64,000 nucleotides of DNA from Kaistia soli DSM 19436 (GCF_900129325.1 NZ_FQUP01000001.1:930001-994000), one strand, 5' to 3'; positions 33,247 through 42,374 are shown, numbered from the stretch's first letter. Translations and numbers: made by a program. Notes: generated by a model not told the origin, from the letters alone.

Positions 33247-34797
33247 ATGACCCCTTTTCTCGAAGCGATTGGCATCGACAAGATCTATCCGGGCGGCGTT
33301 CATGCCAATAAAGGCATCGACCTCTCGGTGGCGCACAGTACCGTCCACGCCGTCGTCGGCGAGAATGGCGCCGGCAAGTCGACGCTGATGAAGATCCTGT
33401 TCGGCGTCGAACAGCCGAACGCCGGCGAAATCCGCCTTGAGGGGCAGCCAATCGTCCTGCACTCGCCGCGCGCGGCCATCGCCGCCGGCATCGGCATGGT
33501 GTTCCAGCATTTCTCCCTCGTGCCGTCCTTCACGGTGGCCGAGAATGTCGTCCTCGGCGTCGAGCCGCGCGCCGGCCTGAAGCTTGATCGCAAGAAAGCC
33601 TCCGAAACGGTGCGCGAACTTGCTGAACGCTTCCGCCTGCCCGTCGATGTCGACGTCCCCGTCGAGCAGTTGCCCGTCGGGCAACAGCAGCGCGTCGAAA
33701 TCCTGAAGGCGCTCTACCGCGATGCCCGCCTGCTGATCTTGGACGAGCCGACCGCGGTTCTGGCGCCGCAGGAGGTCGTCGAGCTGTTCGCGGCGGTCCG
33801 ATCGCTCACCTCGCAAGGTCGCACGATCCTCTTCATCGCCCACAAGCTGCCGGAAGTGCTGGAGATCTCAGATACGATCTCGGTCATGCGCGCTGGCAAG
33901 ATGGTCGGGACGGTTGCCGCCAAGGAAGCGACCGAGAAGAGCCTCGCCCGCATGATGGTCGGCCGCGATGTCGCGCTGAAGATCAACCGCGCCGCGCCGG
34001 GCATTCCGCACACCCATCTTTGCCGCATCTCGGACCTGACGGTTAAGAACGACCACGGCCTCAATGCCGTTTCCGACGTCAACCTTGTCCTCAGGACCGG
34101 CGAAATCGTTGGCATCGCAGGCGTCGAGGGCAATGGGCAAAGCGAGCTTTTCGACGCCATTGGCGGCCTCCGGCCGATTTCCGGCGGCTCGGTGGAACTT
34201 GGCACGACCGACATCACCCATGTCAGCGTGCTTGAGCGTCGCGCGGCCGGCATGGCGAACATCCCCGAGGACCGCATCGCGACCGGCAGTGCCGGTGGCG
34301 CCACGGTCGCGGAAAACATCGTCGCGACCGAACTCACCGACAAGCGCTTCGTGCGCCACGGCCTGCTCGACCTGAAAAGCATCCGCGATCATGCGGCCAA
34401 GCTGATCGAGAAGTTCAGTGTCCGCGTCCAGGGTCCGGAATCGGCAATCGGGACGCTGTCAGGCGGCAACATGCAGAAGGTTGTCGTCGCGCGCGAACTG
34501 TCGTCGGAACCGAGCCTCCTGCTGGTGTCGCATCCGACGCGCGGCGTCGATCTCGGCGCCACCGAGTTCATCTGGCAGAACATCGCCAAGGCGCGCGACG
34601 CGGGCGCGGCGGTGTTGCTGACGTCGGCCGACCTGTCCGAAATTCTTGCGCTGGCCGACCGCATGATCGTTCTTTATCGCGGCCGCATCGTCGCCGCCTT
34701 TGTCAATACGGAAGAGGTCACGCCGGAAGTGCTTGGTAGCTACATGCTTGGTTTCGCCGAACAATCGGCCGAAGAACGCAACGCGGCGCTCGCATGA
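33247..34797 (+). CDS. nucleoside ABC transporter ATP-binding protein, two ABC domains (second system)
   Basis: A 516-residue double ATPase. Domain 1 has GENGAGKSTLMKILFG, LPVGQQQRVEILKAL and LLILDEPTAVLA. Domain 2 has the altered P-loop GVEGNGQSELFDA, the signature LSGGNMQKVVVARE and LLVSHPTRGVDLGA. Two Walker-B-like Asp positions differ between domains, typical of this family. The ATG at 33247 matches family starts; the frame upstream crosses the hairpin. It overlaps the next gene by 4 bp. Confidence 0.93.
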   Translation: MTPFLEAIGIDKIYPGGVHANKGIDLSVAHSTVHAVVGENGAGKSTLMKILFGVEQPNAGEIRLEGQPIVLHSPRAAIAAGIGMVFQHFSLVPSFTVAENVVLGVEPRAGLKLDRKKASETVRELAERFRLPVDVDVPVEQLPVGQQQRVEILKALYRDARLLILDEPTAVLAPQEVVELFAAVRSLTSQGRTILFIAHKLPEVLEISDTISVMRAGKMVGTVAAKEATEKSLARMMVGRDVALKINRAAPGIPHTHLCRISDLTVKNDHGLNAVSDVNLVLRTGEIVGIAGVEGNGQSELFDAIGGLRPISGGSVELGTTDITHVSVLERRAAGMANIPEDRIATGSAGGATVAENIVATELTDKRFVRHGLLDLKSIRDHAAKLIEKFSVRVQGPESAIGTLSGGNMQKVVVARELSSEPSLLLVSHPTRGVDLGATEFIWQNIAKARDAGAAVLLTSADLSEILALADRMIVLYRGRIVAAFVNTEEVTPEVLGSYMLGFAEQSAEERNAALA

Positions 34798-35867
34798 CCC
34801 AGGGCCGCCTCTTCCTCTCCGAAACGGGCCGCATCGTGATGGCGGCGATCTTCGCGCTCGCCGTCACGCTGATCATCATCTTCTTCGCCTCGAAGACGCC
34901 CTGGGCGACCTTCGAGACGTTCGTGACCTCGCCGCTTTCCAGCAAGCGGACGATCGGCATCTGGATCGACGATTCCGTCAAGCTGGCTCTGGCCGGGCTT
35001 GCCTTCAGCCTGGTTTTCCAGGCCCGCCAGTTCGCGCTCGGCGTGCAGGGCCAGGTCTATATCGGCGGGCTTTTCGCGACACTCGTCGCGTTCTCGCCGA
35101 TTGGCACAACATGGCTGGCGCTGCCGGCGGGTATTCTCGCCGCCATGATCGGCGGCGCCTTCATCGGCTTCATTCCGGGATATGCGAAGTCCAAGCTCGG
35201 CGCCAACGAGATCGTCTCGTCGCTGATGCTCAACTACATCGCCTATGACATCTGCAACTATATCCTGCGCGTCTATCTCGCCTCACTCGAGAGCGGCCTG
35301 ACGACATCGGCGCCCTTCCCGGCCCAGTCGATCTATCCCGCCTTCATCCCCCGCACACGCGTCGATCTCGGCATCGTCATCGCGCTGGCGACGACTGTGG
35401 TGGTCTGGTTCCTGCTCTATCGCACCGCCTGGGGCCTCAAGCTGCGCCTCACCGGTCATAATGCCCGCTTCGCAGCCTATTCTGGCATTCGGTCGAGCTT
35501 TATCATGGTGAGCGCCATGACGGCGGCCGGCGCGATCGGCGGATTGCTCGGCGCGGTTTTCGTGCAGGGCACGGCCTATGGCAAGCTCTCGATCGGCTTC
35601 GAGGCTGGCATGGCCTTCGAAGGCATCCTGATCACGATCGTTGCCCGCAACCGGCCTCTGGCCATTCCCTTCGTTGCGCTCGGCTATGGCTATCTGCGCC
35701 AGGGTGCCGCGCTGATGAACTACCGCGCCGACGTGCCGGCCGAGGTCATCGGCATCGTGCAGGGCATCGTCATCCTGCTGGTCGCCTCCTCCTTCACGGT
35801 TCCCGGCAAGGCGATGCTCGCCCGCTTGATGGGTAACCGCACTGCTGCATCGCGGGCCACATCATGA
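34794..35867 (+). CDS. nucleoside ABC transporter permease (YufP type, second system)
   Basis: A 357-residue permease with about eight to ten hydrophobic spans. The family block is FQARQFALGVQGQVYIGGLF near residue 80, where the usual FNIGIEGQ has become FALGVQGQ. The coupling region LRLTGHNARFAAYSGIRSSF lies near residue 218-237. It overlaps its ATPase and the next permease by ATGA junctions. The altered EGQ motif suggests a distinct subfamily from the 3971 permease. Confidence 0.9.
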   Translation: MTQGRLFLSETGRIVMAAIFALAVTLIIIFFASKTPWATFETFVTSPLSSKRTIGIWIDDSVKLALAGLAFSLVFQARQFALGVQGQVYIGGLFATLVAFSPIGTTWLALPAGILAAMIGGAFIGFIPGYAKSKLGANEIVSSLMLNYIAYDICNYILRVYLASLESGLTTSAPFPAQSIYPAFIPRTRVDLGIVIALATTVVVWFLLYRTAWGLKLRLTGHNARFAAYSGIRSSFIMVSAMTAAGAIGGLLGAVFVQGTAYGKLSIGFEAGMAFEGILITIVARNRPLAIPFVALGYGYLRQGAALMNYRADVPAEVIGIVQGIVILLVASSFTVPGKAMLARLMGNRTAASRATS

Positions 35868-36787
35868 ATGAGATCATCGCCACGATCCTGTCCGCGACCT
35901 TCGTCGCGGCGGTCATCCGCACCACGACGCCGATTCTCTTCGCGTCGCTGGGCGGCCTCCTTTCCGATCTGGTCGGATCGCTGAACGTCGCGCTCGAAGG
36001 CATCATGCTGATTGGTGCGCTGACGGCCGTCATCGTCTCCGCCCATGCGCCCTGGTATATCGGCGTCCTCGCGGGCCTCGCGGCAGGCGGTTTCCTTGGC
36101 GGCGTGATGGCCTTGTTCCATCTGCGCTTCAAGGCCGACATCATCCTGGTCGGCTTTGCGATCAACATCATCGCAGCGGGCGGCACAGTGACCGTGCTGA
36201 CCTATGCGACGGGTGGCGACAAGGGCACCTCGATCAATATCCCGTCCAAGGCCGTCCCGGCTCTGGACCTGTCGTTCCTCGGCAATATCCCTGCCATCGG
36301 GCCATTCCTGCGTGAAGTGCTTTCCGGCCACTCCTATTTGACCTGGCTTGCGGCCTTCATGGTCTATGCGATCTGGTATTTCCTTTATCGCACGCCGGAA
36401 GGCCTTCGTTTCCGCGCCGTCGGCGAATATCCGCCGGCAGCCGAAGCCGCCGGAATCTCGCCCAACCGGCTGCGCACCTATGGCCTGATCGCCTCCGGCT
36501 GCCTTGCCGGCCTCGGCGGCGCGCAGCTCGCGATGTTCTCCTTCGTGGGCTTCACGCGTGACATGACGGCCGGACGTGGCTTCATCGCGCTCGGCGCTGT
36601 GCTGCTTGGCCGGCGCCATCCGATCGGCACGATGATCGCCGCCGTCTTGTTCGGCTTCTTCGAGGCACTGTCGATTGCGCTGCCAGGCATCCTCAAATGG
36701 ATGCCGGGCGAGCTGATCCACACGATCCCGTTCGTGGTGACGGTTCTGGCGCTCATGCTGTCGTCCCGGCGACGCGTCACGGCCTGA
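35864..36787 (+). CDS. nucleoside ABC transporter permease (YufQ type, second system)
   Basis: Last gene of the second BMP importer, 307 residues, with family block LVGSLNVALEGIMLIGAL near residue 41-58 and RAVGEYPPAAEAAGISPNRL as the coupling region. About eight hydrophobic spans. It ends 42 bp before a strong bidirectional terminator shared with the convergent sugar importer operon. Confidence 0.92.
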   Translation: MNEIIATILSATFVAAVIRTTTPILFASLGGLLSDLVGSLNVALEGIMLIGALTAVIVSAHAPWYIGVLAGLAAGGFLGGVMALFHLRFKADIILVGFAINIIAAGGTVTVLTYATGGDKGTSINIPSKAVPALDLSFLGNIPAIGPFLREVLSGHSYLTWLAAFMVYAIWYFLYRTPEGLRFRAVGEYPPAAEAAGISPNRLRTYGLIASGCLAGLGGAQLAMFSFVGFTRDMTAGRGFIALGAVLLGRRHPIGTMIAAVLFGFFEALSIALPGILKWMPGELIHTIPFVVTVLALMLSSRRRVTA

Positions 36788-36828
36788 ACGAAAACAATAC
36801 GCCGACCGGCAGTCCGAACTTCGAAATG

Positions 36829-36867
36829 AAAAAGGGATGGCCCCGCCTGGCGCCATCCCTTTTTCTT
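36829..36867. terminator. bidirectional rho-independent terminator
   Basis: AAAAAGGGATGG (36829-36840) pairs perfectly with CCATCCCTTTTT (36853-36864) around a 12-base GC-rich loop. The A and T runs on both sides let it stop transcription of the plus-strand BMP operon and of the minus-strand sugar importer operon, which converge here. Confidence 0.92.
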
Positions 36868-36899
36868 TCAGCGTCCTGATCCGGCCGTGAGGCCTTGCT

Positions 36900-37733
36900 T
36901 CAGCCCTTGACGGCGCCGACCGCGATACCGCTGACGATCTGGCGCTGGAAGACGATATAGATCAGCACGATCGGGGCGGCGGCGAGCACGATTCCGGCGG
37001 CGAGCAGCGGCACATTGGTGGTGTATTCGCCCCTGAGCGCCGCGATGCCGACCATCAGAGTGCGCTTGTCCTGCAGGACGAGCAGCGAGATCAACACATC
37101 GTTCCAGCAATAGAGCGTGTTGAGGATGCCGAGCGTCAGCAGCGCCGGCTTCCCCATCGGCAGCATGATGTGCCACCAGATCTGGACCAACCCTGCACCG
37201 TCGATCTGCGCCGCCTCGAACAATTCGCGTGGCAACCGGGCGTAGAAGGCCGTCATCAGATAGACGCTGAACGGCAGGAAGAACGCGGTGTAGGCGATGA
37301 CGAGCCCAGCGCGCGAATTGATGAGATCGAGCGCGATCATCGTCCGGTAGAACGGCACGAGCACGACCTGGACCGGGATCATCAACGACACCAGAATGAT
37401 GGCAAAGACGATCTTCGAGCCGCGAAAGCGCAGGATGGCCAGCGCATAACCGGCGAACGAGGAGATCAGCAGCAGCGCGAGAACGGCGCCGATCGTCACC
37501 ACGACGGAATTGGTGAAGTATTCGGAGAGCCGCGATTGGTTCCAGGCCTGTCCGAAGTTGGCGAATGTCGCGTCGGTCGCGAGACCGAAGCGATCGAGGA
37601 CGAAGCCCTTGCGTGTCTTCAGCGCCGCGTTGATCGTGAAGAAGACCGGATAGACGGCGGAAAGCGCCAGCAGCGCCATCGGCAGCGCGATGACGGCGAG
37701 AAGGCGCTTCTGCCGGGTTTCGACGGCGGCCAT
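36900..37733 (-). CDS. carbohydrate ABC transporter permease (MalG/AraQ type)
   Basis: A 277-residue permease with six spans. The EAA loop is LFEAAQIDGAGLVQIWWHIM followed by LPMGKPAL, and the C-terminus QRQIVSGIAVGAVKG is typical. Last gene of the operon that starts at the enolase-superfamily gene. It starts 10 bp after the partner permease. The operon carries no ATPase. Confidence 0.92.
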   Translation of the reverse strand: MAAVETRQKRLLAVIALPMALLALSAVYPVFFTINAALKTRKGFVLDRFGLATDATFANFGQAWNQSRLSEYFTNSVVVTIGAVLALLLISSFAGYALAILRFRGSKIVFAIILVSLMIPVQVVLVPFYRTMIALDLINSRAGLVIAYTAFFLPFSVYLMTAFYARLPRELFEAAQIDGAGLVQIWWHIMLPMGKPALLTLGILNTLYCWNDVLISLLVLQDKRTLMVGIAALRGEYTTNVPLLAAGIVLAAAPIVLIYIVFQRQIVSGIAVGAVKG

Positions 37734-37743
37734 GGCGGCTCCC

Positions 37744-38646
37744 CTAGAGGCTGGCGTTGCGGGACATGATGCGGATCTGGATGAAGGCGAGCCCGGCCAT
37801 CATCGCGAACAGCACCATCGAGATCGCACTGGCATAGCCTGGACGGTTCATGCGGCCCTGCTCGAGCCAGATCAGGAATTCCGGCAGCGTCGTCGACGTC
37901 CCCGGCCCGCCGGCCGTCAGGACGTAGATCAGCCCGAACATCGACGTCAGCATGCCGATGGTCGTGACGACAGCCGCGAACTCGATGATCGGGCGGATGG
38001 ACGGAATCACGATGTACCACCAGGTCGCCATCAGCTTGGCGCCGTCGAGCTTGGCAGCTTCCAACATGTCGGAGGGCACCGTCGAAAGCCCGGCCAGGAA
38101 GATCAGCAAGCTCATGCCGAAGGTCGCCCAGAGCTGCACCGCAATGAGGCTGAACAGCGCCGTCGACGAGTTGCCGAGCCAATCGACCGGCGACAGGCCG
38201 ATCCCCTTGAGCATCGCATTGAACGAGCCGTCGTAACGCAGCAGCATGTTGAAGATGGCGCCGACAATGACGCTCGAAAGCACGGCGGGGAAGAAGTAGA
38301 CGGCACGGAACAGCTTGCCGCCCGGCACGCCTTGATGGATCAGGATGGCCAGCACCAGCGGCAGGCCGATCCAGATCGGCAGTGTCGCCAGAAGGATCAG
38401 CATGTTGACGATGCTGTCCATGAACACCGGATCATGCGTGAGGCTGGCGTAGTTGGCGAGACCGATGAAGCGCGGCGCCACCATGCCATTGTAATCGGTG
38501 AACGACGTCCCGAAGCCCCAGATCAGCGGCACGATGCGAAAGATGATGACGAGCGCCAGCGCCGGTACGACGAACAGCCAGCCGAGCCGCTCGGGATTGT
38601 CGCCAAGGAAACGGCGGCGGGCTGCTGATGGCTGGCGCTCGGTCAT
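37744..38646 (-). CDS. carbohydrate ABC transporter permease (MalF/UgpA type)
   Basis: A 300-residue permease starting MTERQPSAARRRFLGDNPER; GGAGAG lies about 5 bp before the ATG at 38646. The ATG five codons further up overlaps the REP-like repeat and is less likely. First span LGWLFVVPALALVIIFRIVP; EAA loop MLEAAKLDGAKLMATWWYIV. The binding-protein gene lies 134 bp upstream across repeat copy B, so it is likely made in lower amounts than the binding protein. Confidence 0.92.
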   Translation of the reverse strand: MTERQPSAARRRFLGDNPERLGWLFVVPALALVIIFRIVPLIWGFGTSFTDYNGMVAPRFIGLANYASLTHDPVFMDSIVNMLILLATLPIWIGLPLVLAILIHQGVPGGKLFRAVYFFPAVLSSVIVGAIFNMLLRYDGSFNAMLKGIGLSPVDWLGNSSTALFSLIAVQLWATFGMSLLIFLAGLSTVPSDMLEAAKLDGAKLMATWWYIVIPSIRPIIEFAAVVTTIGMLTSMFGLIYVLTAGGPGTSTTLPEFLIWLEQGRMNRPGYASAISMVLFAMMAGLAFIQIRIMSRNASL

Positions 38647-38655
38647 TACTCTCTC

Positions 38656-38758
38656 CGTCATGCCCGGGGTCGATCCGGGCATCCACGTCTTGGGATCAAC
38701 GGCAAAACGGCGGCAGGGGCAGAAGGCGTGGATGGCCGGGCGAGGCCCGGCCATGACG
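38656..38758. repeat. REP-like paired-hairpin repeat, copy B
   Basis: Hairpin 1 is TGCCCGG...CCGGGCA (about 38660-38681); hairpin 2 is ATGGCCGGG...CCCGGCCAT (about 38731-38754). The outer ends CGTCAT and ATGACG also pair. It fills the gap between the binding-protein stop (38781) and the permease start (38646). Confidence 0.75.
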
Positions 38759-38780
38759 GCGCTGGAAACGGGCGAAACGC

Positions 38781-40046
38781 CTACTTCTTCTTGGCTTGCG
38801 CCTGGACCTCGTCCATGCGGGCGAGCGCCTTGTCGACGGTGGTCTCGCCGGTGAAGAGCAACTGGCTCTGGCGGTGCCACTCCTCCGTCTCGGCGGTCGA
38901 CATGTTGTTGTGCGCGAGCGGCACGCCATCCGCGAGCCAGGCGAGAATCTGCTTGGCAGAAGGGCTTTCGACCTTCGAGGTGTCCACCTTGGTGTCAGCG
39001 GGAATTGCGCCGGCGGACTCGAAGAAGACCTGCATATGCGGCGTATCGGCGAAGCTCTTGGCGAGCGCGATCGCGAGATCCTTGTTCGGCGAGAAGTTAG
39101 TGACGCCGTAGCCGATGCCGCCGGCGAGCGGCAGCTTCAGCGAGCCATCGCCGCCCGCGACCGGCGGCATGACATAGACGCCAACCTTGTCGGCGCCGAG
39201 GAAATCGTCGAACTCCATCCAGTGCGCGACGTCGGAGATGAGACCGATCGTGTTGGCGTTTTCGCCGCGCTCGAAGCTCTCATATTCGTCCATGAACTTC
39301 GCGGTCGAATTGGCGCCTTCGGCATACCAGCCAGCGCCCTTGGTCGCGACCCACGCGTCGACGATCGCCTTCACTTCCGGGCTTGACCATTTGAGGTCAC
39401 CCTTGGTCCAGGCTTCCTGCTGTGCCGCCGTCCAGCCATTGGCCGCCACCGCCGACAGGAAGAAGTCGGCACCAAAGCCTTCCTTGTTACCGAGCGCGAA
39501 GCAGGTCGTGCCGGCCTTTTTCAACGCGGCGCAGACCGCTTCGAGATCAGCCCAGTTCTTGGGCGTCTTGTTGGGATCGAGACCGGCTTTCTGCCAGAGA
39601 TCCTTGTTGTAGTAGACCGCAAAGCCCTGGATCGAGATCGGCACGGCATAGGCGTCGCCATCGGCTCCAGTGAATTCCGGCCAGCCGGCGATGCGGCCCT
39701 TGATGTCGGCGATATTGTCGTCGAGCTTCACCAGCGCGCCGGTGCGCTCTTTTGTCTGGGATCCGCCATGCAGGAGCACGACATCGGGGCCTTGGCCTGC
39801 CGAGATCGCGGTGCCGAGCAGCGTGTAATATTGGTCATGCGGCTGCATGACGTATTTGACCGTGACGCCCGGATGGGCGGCTTCGAAGTCCTTCTTCACC
39901 GCGTCGAAATAGGGCTGCGTCGTCGGGTCCCCCGACTTCCAATCCCAGACGGTGAGCGTCGTATCGGCACTGGCGACGCCAACCGAGACGGCAAAAGCTG
40001 CGGCGAGCATCGTTCCGGCGCAAAGCGCCCGTCGTGTCAAAGTCAT
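38781..40046 (-). CDS. sugar ABC transporter substrate-binding protein (family 1)
   Basis: A 421-residue periplasmic protein with signal MTLTRRALCAGTMLAAAFAV and cleavage near VASA-DTTL. GGAGGAG sits 6 bp before the ATG at 40046, so the longer open frame (to 40112) is not the start. Family-1 features: WDWKSGDPTTQPYFDAVKKD, VPISIQGFAVYYNKDLWQKA and MPPVAGGDGSLKLPLAGGIG. It follows the enolase-superfamily gene by 62 bp in the same operon. The ligand is probably the sugar or sugar acid that dehydratase consumes. Confidence 0.9.
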   Translation of the reverse strand: MTLTRRALCAGTMLAAAFAVSVGVASADTTLTVWDWKSGDPTTQPYFDAVKKDFEAAHPGVTVKYVMQPHDQYYTLLGTAISAGQGPDVVLLHGGSQTKERTGALVKLDDNIADIKGRIAGWPEFTGADGDAYAVPISIQGFAVYYNKDLWQKAGLDPNKTPKNWADLEAVCAALKKAGTTCFALGNKEGFGADFFLSAVAANGWTAAQQEAWTKGDLKWSSPEVKAIVDAWVATKGAGWYAEGANSTAKFMDEYESFERGENANTIGLISDVAHWMEFDDFLGADKVGVYVMPPVAGGDGSLKLPLAGGIGYGVTNFSPNKDLAIALAKSFADTPHMQVFFESAGAIPADTKVDTSKVESPSAKQILAWLADGVPLAHNNMSTAETEEWHRQSQLLFTGETTVDKALARMDEVQAQAKKK

Positions 40047-40108
40047 TCGCATCTCCTCCCTTGCGAACTCTATTCCCGGCGGACCGCCCTCCCGGCGGTC
40101 CGTATCGC

Positions 40109-41266
40109 TCAATGTGCGAGGCGCGGATTAAACGGCGCCGGCGGCAGGTCGGCCGCTGCACGCACATCCGGTATCGCGTGGTCGCGGCGTGCGGTCTCGC
40201 TCAGCACGAGGCCATGGCCGGGACGCTCCGGCCGATAGGCGTAGCCGTCGCGAATCTCGATCGGCTGCTCGATCAGATGATCAAAATTCTGGAACGAGTA
40301 TTCGAGCCATTCGACCTCGGGCAGCGCGATCGCCATATTGATGCCGATCTCGAGCACCGAATTTCCGAGGCTGACCGGGATGCCATATTCGGCGGCAAGC
40401 CAGCCGATGCGCATCACTTCCGAGACATGGCCGTGCACGTTGATCATGTCGGTGCCGCGCGCTTCCATCAGCGCCCGCTTGCCGGAGGCGTCGAAATACT
40501 CGCCCGAATTGACCAGCGTGAAAGGGCAGCCCGCGCGGATCATCTTCAGGCCCTCGAAATCGAAGCGAAGGCAGGGATCCTCAATCCAGAGGATGTCAAA
40601 ACCGGCCTTGTTGATGATGTTGAGCCGGCGCACGGCATCCTGTGGCGACCAGCCTTCATTGGCGTCGATCATGATCGCCTCAGGCTTACCGACCGTCTTC
40701 ACCAGCAGGTCGAGCCGGTGCAAGTCGCGTTCGATGTCCGGATGGCCGACCTTGATCTTGAAGGCCGTGTAGCCGATCGAAGCGGCGTGTTCGAACAGCG
40801 CGCAGTAATCATCGTCCGAGAGATGATAATCGAGCCCGCTGGCATAGGCCTTCACGCGCTCCTTCGTGCCGCCGAGCAGTTTCCAGAGCGGCAGGCCTAG
40901 CTGCTTCGCCGTGAGGTCCCACAGCGCCTGGTCGACGCCCTCGCCAAAGGCGAGCGAGGCGCCTCGTATGTTGCCGCCGCGTGGCCGGCGCACCTTATGC
41001 ACCAGCGCGGCCGGCTCCTGCCCCTCGAGATTTGGCCAGACCTCGCCGCGGAACAACCGCTCGATCTCGTCGAGGGAGGGCAGAGGGTTGAACAGCGAGA
41101 AGACGAAGCCAAGGCCGGTGAGCCCCGTGTCGGAGATCAATTCCAGCGCCGCCACGTGGGCATGCTCGATGCGAACCTGGCTGTCGCCGATCACACGATC
41201 GCGTGCAAACTGGAAACGGGTCAGTCGAAAATCGACGATGCGCATGATATGAGTCGCCTGATCCAT
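40109..41266 (-). CDS. enolase-superfamily sugar-acid dehydratase (mandelate racemase/MLE type)
   Basis: A 385-residue member of the enolase superfamily, whose enzymes abstract the proton next to a carboxylate, usually to dehydrate an aldonate or cycloisomerise a lactone. Visible blocks are AFKIKVG (K-x-K base motif), MIDANEGW, ILWIEDP and NSGEYF (three metal ligands), and NVHGHVSE, where many relatives have a second base on the opposite side. Start ATG 41266 is used; ATG 41245 (MRIVDFRL) looks equally family-like and neither has a good ribosome site. First gene of the minus-strand operon, divergent from GntR, with the operator 31 bp upstream. A mutarotase of the RhaM type nearby suggests a 6-deoxy sugar or uronate. 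Confidence 0.85.
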   Translation of the reverse strand: MDQATHIMRIVDFRLTRFQFARDRVIGDSQVRIEHAHVAALELISDTGLTGLGFVFSLFNPLPSLDEIERLFRGEVWPNLEGQEPAALVHKVRRPRGGNIRGASLAFGEGVDQALWDLTAKQLGLPLWKLLGGTKERVKAYASGLDYHLSDDDYCALFEHAASIGYTAFKIKVGHPDIERDLHRLDLLVKTVGKPEAIMIDANEGWSPQDAVRRLNIINKAGFDILWIEDPCLRFDFEGLKMIRAGCPFTLVNSGEYFDASGKRALMEARGTDMINVHGHVSEVMRIGWLAAEYGIPVSLGNSVLEIGINMAIALPEVEWLEYSFQNFDHLIEQPIEIRDGYAYRPERPGHGLVLSETARRDHAIPDVRAAADLPPAPFNPRLAH

Positions 41267-41283
41267 CAATCACGGGATTTGAT

Positions 41284-42024
41284 ATGCCACAGAGGCCATC
41301 TGATAGATCAGATGCAATCGTTGCGCAAGCCGAGGCTGAACCGCTCACATCGCCTGAGCGGCCGGAGCGTGAAGGCACGACGCTCTCGCTGAGCGAGCTC
41401 GCCTATGAGCGCATTCTGGAGATGCTGTTCGCGCGCCGCCTGCCGGCCGGCGCCTTCGTCTCGCAAAACGATTTGGTGGGAATCGTCGGGGTGCCCGTTG
41501 CGCCGCTGCGCGATGCGCTGCGCGTGCTCCAGACAGAGGGCTTGCTGACGATTCACCCGCGCTCTGGCATCCGTTTCCTGAAGCCGGATTTCGAGTTCGC
41601 GCGGCACACCTATCAGTTCCGCTCGGTGCTGGAGCGGCCGGCCGTGCGCGTCTTCGCTGAGATGGCGACGCCGGAACGGATCATGGCGATCCGCGTCCGA
41701 CACGAGGCCTGCATCGCGCTGCTGGCCGAGACGGGATTTACAGCTGACGTTGCGCGCGAGGCCGTGGCGCTGGATGCGCTGCTGCATTTCGAGATCATCG
41801 GCGCGCTCGGCAACCCGCTGATCGAATCGACCTACCGCCGCGTTCACAACTATCTGCAGCTGATCCGGCTCGACCGCACGCTGTCCGGCCCGATCGTGCT
41901 GCGAACGCTCAAGGAGCATCTCGACCTGCTCGACGCCTGCCTCGCGCGCGACCCGGATCGCGCTGAGGCCTCGCTGCAACTGCATTTCACGCAGGCGCTG
42001 CAGCGGACCATGGGCATTTTTTGA
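41284..42024 (+). CDS. GntR-family (FCD subfamily) transcriptional regulator
   Basis: A 246-residue repressor. The winged-helix domain (residues 37-100) includes LSELAYERILEMLFARRLPA and DALRVLQTEGLLTIHPRSGI. The C-terminal all-helical FCD domain follows, with metal-ligand-like residues in LDALLHFEIIGALGNPLI. It is divergent from the enolase/importer operon, and a perfect palindrome lies within its first codons (41297-41314). FCD proteins commonly respond to sugar acids or oxidised substrates, fitting the adjacent dehydratase. It is followed closely by the mutarotase gene. Confidence 0.9.
   Translation: MPQRPSDRSDAIVAQAEAEPLTSPERPEREGTTLSLSELAYERILEMLFARRLPAGAFVSQNDLVGIVGVPVAPLRDALRVLQTEGLLTIHPRSGIRFLKPDFEFARHTYQFRSVLERPAVRVFAEMATPERIMAIRVRHEACIALLAETGFTADVAREAVALDALLHFEIIGALGNPLIESTYRRVHNYLQLIRLDRTLSGPIVLRTLKEHLDLLDACLARDPDRAEASLQLHFTQALQRTMGIF
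41297..41314. promoter_or_regulatory. palindromic operator CATCTGAT-AG-ATCAGATG
   Basis: Eight-base arms pair perfectly around a 2-bp centre. It lies 31 bp upstream of the dehydratase ATG and inside codons 5-11 of gntR. On the minus strand a possible promoter (TTGCGC, 17 bp, TATCAG) overlaps it. Typical size and symmetry for a GntR(FCD) site, so autoregulation plus control of the importer operon is the natural reading. Confidence 0.7.
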
Positions 42025-42044
42025 AGAGCGGGAGACAGAACGTC

Positions 42045-42374
42045 ATGCAGCGGATGGGCATGGTCATCGCCATCAAGGCAGAAGCAATCGAGGAGTACAA
42101 GCGCCTGCACGCGGCGGGATCGGCCGAGGTCAATGCGCTGCTGTCTGCAGCCAGCGTGCGCAATTACACGATCTATCTGCGCGAGCCGGAAAATCTCCTG
42201 TTCGGCACCTGGGAATATCATGGCGCCGATTGGTCGGCCGACGCAGCGCGGCTCGGGCAGGAGCCGGCCGTCCAGGCCTGGTTGGCGCAGACCGATCCCT
42301 GCCAGCAGCCGCTCGCCTCGGCGAAGTCAGGCGAGTGGTGGGCGGCGATGGACGAGGTCTTTCACCTCGATTGA
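42045..42374 (+). CDS. L-rhamnose mutarotase-family protein (RhaM/RhaU, DUF718)
   Basis: A 109-residue mutarotase interconverting alpha and beta anomers of a free sugar. Family features: IKAEAIEEYKRLHA (His catalytic region), NYTIYLREPENLLFGTWEY and EWWAAMDEVFHLD. ATG 42045 is chosen, with GGGAGA about 8 bp upstream; the frame opens earlier at a TTG overlapping the gntR stop. Together with the dehydratase and the importer it points to uptake of a free aldose such as a 6-deoxyhexose that is oxidised to an aldonate. No dehydrogenase for that step sits in this operon; the aldo/keto reductase at 16273 could supply it. Confidence 0.88.
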   Translation: MQRMGMVIAIKAEAIEEYKRLHAAGSAEVNALLSAASVRNYTIYLREPENLLFGTWEYHGADWSADAARLGQEPAVQAWLAQTDPCQQPLASAKSGEWWAAMDEVFHLD

